In this document: piece by piece, positions 14,130 to 15,803 of the stretch
Position numbering within the stretch: position 1 is the stretch's first letter
Layout: each line of letters begins with the position of its first letter
Assembly (NCBI GenBank): GCA_031363055.1
Contig: JANLTP010000055.1
Span: 1 to 15,803, forward strand
Direction of reading: 5' to 3'
Length of the DNA: 15,803 nt
Source of the DNA: JANLTP01 sp031363055
GTDB taxonomy: Bacteria > Pseudomonadota > Gammaproteobacteria > Burkholderiales > Burkholderiaceae_E
Program-made: the position numbers and the translations under genes
The notes under the pieces: generated by a model
What the model saw: only the letters and a program-made list of their open reading frames with translations
Database searches by the model: none
What the model was told of the DNA's origin: nothing

Positions 14130-14600
14130 ATCCGCCCGCGCCGACAAATAGGCAAATAAGTCGAGCACCATTGGGCTGACTTTCGGGTTGTCATCCCACG
14201 CCGGCATCACGATTTGGCCGCGCGCTCGACGCTCTTGCCGCATGACTTCGTCGACCATCGCTTCGCGAACGGCGGCTCGGTCGTCGGCGTTGGCCTGATT
14301 GGCTGGCGCGACGATGCGATAGCTGGTCAACACTTTCGAGACGAATGCGCGCGGCGTCAGCGTCTGCACTCGCTCCACCAGATTCGGCGCTACAGCGGTG
14401 CCGAGCGCGCCGACGCCATGACAGGTGTGGCAGGTCGAGTGAAACACCCGCCAACCCAAGTAAGTGCCGTTGTCGACCACGCCGTTGACGATTCGGTACT
14501 CGCCGGGTACTTGCGCCTGAACCAGCGGGCTAACCATGACGCTCAACAGGGCAATCAGTAACGTTGCGGCTCGAAGGACGAGCAACTGCATCACCATCAT
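14130..14600 (-). CDS. c-type cytochrome, 3' end not delimited
   Basis: The first 157 residues of this minus-strand frame form a secreted monohaem cytochrome c. There is a signal peptide at about 1-29 (LLVLRAATLLIALLSVMVSP, cleavage after VQA), the haem motif C57-H-T-C60-H61 in FHSTCHTCHGVGALG, and a likely axial Met132 in QIVMPAW. It should carry electrons in the periplasm. Homology ends near SARAD at 14130, but no stop follows: the frame stays open to 13116, giving a 494-residue ORF whose last 337 residues are antisense to the acyl-CoA dehydrogenase. The real stop may have been lost by mutation or a small deletion. ATGs at 14600, 14597 and 14591 are all possible starts. Confidence 0.75.
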
Positions 14601-14654
14601 CTTTCGGAAAAGGCTGCGGTGCCTTGTATCTTGAATCCGCTATGCGGCCCCACT

Positions 14655-14668
14655 TTGAGCGAAATCAT
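14655..14668 (-). promoter_or_regulatory. Weaker FNR-like box upstream of the cytochrome c gene
   Basis: TTGAG-CGAA-ATCAT keeps 8 of the 10 conserved bases of TTGAT-N4-ATCAA. It lies 54-68 bp upstream of the first cytochrome start and overlaps the stop codon of the permease relic. A GATACA hexamer (minus strand, 14630-14625) stands close to, but 2 nt off, the ideal -10 position. This is suggestive only. Confidence 0.35.
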
Positions 14669-14829
14669 CTGGAGGCAAGAAAACTCCCGATAAGCAGCGT
14701 CAGGCACAGGACACAGCCGACGAACGGCACCGATACGGCAACGGTGAACGCGCCGTCCAGAACCGGGACGCCCTTACACTTGAGTCTAACCAAGGCTGCG
14801 TTGACGAACGCAAAAATAGCCAAGGTCAG
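14665..14829 (-). pseudogene. C-terminal end of an APC-type amino-acid permease, cut by IS66
   Basis: Fifty-four codons on the minus strand before TGA (14665-14667) read LTLAIFAFVNAALVRLK, then KGVPVLDGAFTVAVSVPFVG and CVLCLTLLIGSF: one membrane helix, a basic loop and a last membrane helix, as at the C-terminus of amino-acid permeases of the APC family (…FVNxALIRLR…GxPxPxGxFxVPxxVPxxGxxxCLxLL…). The frame starts exactly at the end of the IS66 element (GTAAGCG at 14829), so the insertion interrupted the gene; the rest should lie beyond the element, off the right edge, if it is still present. Confidence 0.68.
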
Positions 14830-14845
14830 TAAGCGATCGATCTGG
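14829..14845. repeat. IS66 terminal inverted repeat (one end)
   Basis: GTAAGCG followed by ATCGATCTGG. The partner repeat is outside the window, so the length of the repeat cannot be fixed. Confidence 0.65.
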
Positions 14846-14886
14846 CACAGGTCTCGCGCTGCGCGCGGGTATGTGGCAGTAGCCGG

Positions 14887-15803
14887 CTACGGCGCGGGCA
14901 GCCCTTTGTAGCGATGGCGGATTTCGTCGGGCGTGACGTTCCACGGCAAGAGCGCCTCGTAGTCGCCCAGGGACGCGGCACTGGGCAGCGCGCTGAGCAC
15001 CACGGCCAGGTACTGGAAGGCGTTGTGTCCGTTGGCGCGCGCGGTCTCAATCAGGCAGTAGTTCATCGCCGTGGACTTGGCACCCGCCGGCGTGTCGGCG
15101 AACAAGAAGTTTTTCCTGGCGATCGCCACCTTCTTGGCCACGTGCTCGGCCAGGATGTTGGAAATCGGCAGGCGCCCGACTTCGCAATACCGTCGCAGGC
15201 CCTGTTCATGTTTGAGCAGATAGTTCAGGGCCTCGCGCGAACTGCCATGGGCCAGCCCCTCCTGGACGATCGTCTTGGCCCAGCCGATAAACTCACCCCA
15301 TACCGGCACCAGGCCGTTGGTCTTGATGCTCAGGTTAAAGTTGGTCGCCGCATCGCACACCAGGTAGCCTCGGAACTCCGAGAGCAGCCCGTACGCCGTC
15401 TCACCGGATTTGCTGGGCGAGTAGTCCAGCAACACCACCGGCTTATCCGGTGGCCCGCCGCGCCGGATCCACAGATAGCTCTTGGTCTCGGGTGCACGGC
15501 CCGCTTCCTTGAGCACCTGGATGCCGGTGTCATCGCTTTGTGCGATGTCGTAGTCGAAGAAGGCGTCCTGGATCAGGTTGTACAGCGGCTGCGTGGCCAG
15601 ACCCGTGGCGATGTGCCAGCGGGCCAGTTTGGCCCGAGGCAGTTCGAGTTGCTCGCGCCGCGCCATCGCCGCCGTGCGGATGCACCCCTTGCACGCACAC
15701 GTGTACTTCAGCCGGTGGTGCACGATCACGTAGAACTGCTGCGGCACGATGCTCATCTGCTCGCTCACGTCCTCGCCGATGCGCTGCAGCGTCTGGCCGC
15801 AGT
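14887..15803 (-). CDS. tnpC: IS66 transposase (TnpC/Tnp), internally deleted and partial
   Basis: The frame is open from the window edge (first codon 15799-15801) to TAG 14887-14889, about 305 residues. It starts in the zinc-finger region (CGQTLQRIGEDVSEQ, then YTCACKGC), continues with the DDE core QSDDTGIQVLKEAG and YLVCDAATNF, and ends with LPISNILAEHVAKK, ARKNFLFADTPAGAKS and TPDEIRHRY. The three acidic residues can be placed, but the segment normally lying between the second Asp and the Glu, with the HARRKF-type helix, is missing: GLVPVW is joined in frame to GEFIGWAKTIV at about 15297. Roughly 60 residues appear lost. Confidence 0.85.
   Translation of the reverse strand, partial: CGQTLQRIGEDVSEQMSIVPQQFYVIVHHRLKYTCACKGCIRTAAMARREQLELPRAKLARWHIATGLATQPLYNLIQDAFFDYDIAQSDDTGIQVLKEAGRAPETKSYLWIRRGGPPDKPVVLLDYSPSKSGETAYGLLSEFRGYLVCDAATNFNLSIKTNGLVPVWGEFIGWAKTIVQEGLAHGSSREALNYLLKHEQGLRRYCEVGRLPISNILAEHVAKKVAIARKNFLFADTPAGAKSTAMNYCLIETARANGHNAFQYLAVVLSALPSAASLGDYEALLPWNVTPDEIRHRYKGLPAP

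Larger units (their letters stand above)
14829..15803 (-). mobile_element. IS66-family insertion sequence, right-truncated by the window
   Basis: The element begins at 14829 with GTAAGCGATCGATCTGG; GTAAGCG is the characteristic terminal sequence of IS66-family inverted repeats. The transposase stop codon lies 58 bp inside this end and the gene runs off the window edge. The adjacent 8 bases CAAGGTCA (14821-14828) are the expected target-site duplicate if the insertion was canonical. The transposase has an internal deletion, so the copy is probably inactive by itself. Confidence 0.82.

Noticed and set aside
14564..14911. 115-residue plus-strand ORF spanning the cytochrome start and the IS66 end
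   Set aside because: It crosses the IS boundary, is antisense to the permease relic and has no motif.

Overview
The window looks like a moderately GC-rich proteobacterial chromosome, most likely a beta- or gammaproteobacterium. The reasons are PhoX with a twin-Arg leader, an ACAD10/11-type acyl-CoA dehydrogenase, a c-type cytochrome, an MlaFED relic, a hemerythrin relic, a UspA/beta-CASP pair, IS21 and IS66 elements, and FNR/ANR-type promoter boxes. No rRNA, tRNA, CRISPR array or replication origin was seen. All assignments come from reading the sequence; no searches were run.

Layout. 1-619: C-terminal tail of an unidentified gene entering from the left, a perfect 14-bp hairpin, then a 5'-truncated IS21 istB and its small companion ORF. 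827-2784 (+): an AAA_14/DUF4143 ATPase whose Walker A lacks the usual Ser/Thr, and a 2-oxoglutarate/Fe(II) dioxygenase. 2803-5952 (-): a probable phoX-MFS transcription unit. 6020-7354 (+): an alpha/beta-hydrolase, divergent from phoX. 7355-7833: non-coding, with a nested inverted repeat and the 41-codon tail of a dead ABC solute-binding protein. 7834-9794 (-): UspA and a beta-CASP metallo-beta-lactamase-fold RNase, translationally coupled. 10083-12750: a stretch rich in gene relics. It holds a carboxypeptidase-regulatory-like fragment, an intact AhpD/CMD-like gene, an outer-membrane barrel without a signal peptide, a collapsed mlaF-mlaE-mlaD operon and an internally deleted hemerythrin. 12810-14078 (+): an intact acyl-CoA dehydrogenase. 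About 14130-14600 (-): cytochrome c, with no stop codon at its expected end. 14665-14828 (-): the tail of an amino-acid permease, cut by an IS66 element that runs from 14829 off the right edge.

Main result. Three FNR/ANR/DNR-type boxes (TTGAT-N4-ATCAA, each 9 of 10 conserved bases) lie at 9865-9878, 11033-11046 and 12227-12240. They stand upstream of uspA/beta-CASP, the outer-membrane barrel ORF and the hemerythrin relic. In the last two, a weak TAnnnT hexamer starts exactly 22 nt after the box, which is the spacing of a class II (-41.5) FNR promoter; the first has a poorer hexamer at the same spacing. A weaker 8/10 box precedes the cytochrome c gene. The region therefore reads as an oxygen-responsive gene cluster that is being lost by small deletions while its promoters survive.

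Decay is also visible elsewhere: both IS elements are damaged, the permease is truncated and the solute-binding protein is a fragment. The metabolic genes (dioxygenase, phoX, hydrolase, beta-CASP, acyl-CoA dehydrogenase) look intact.
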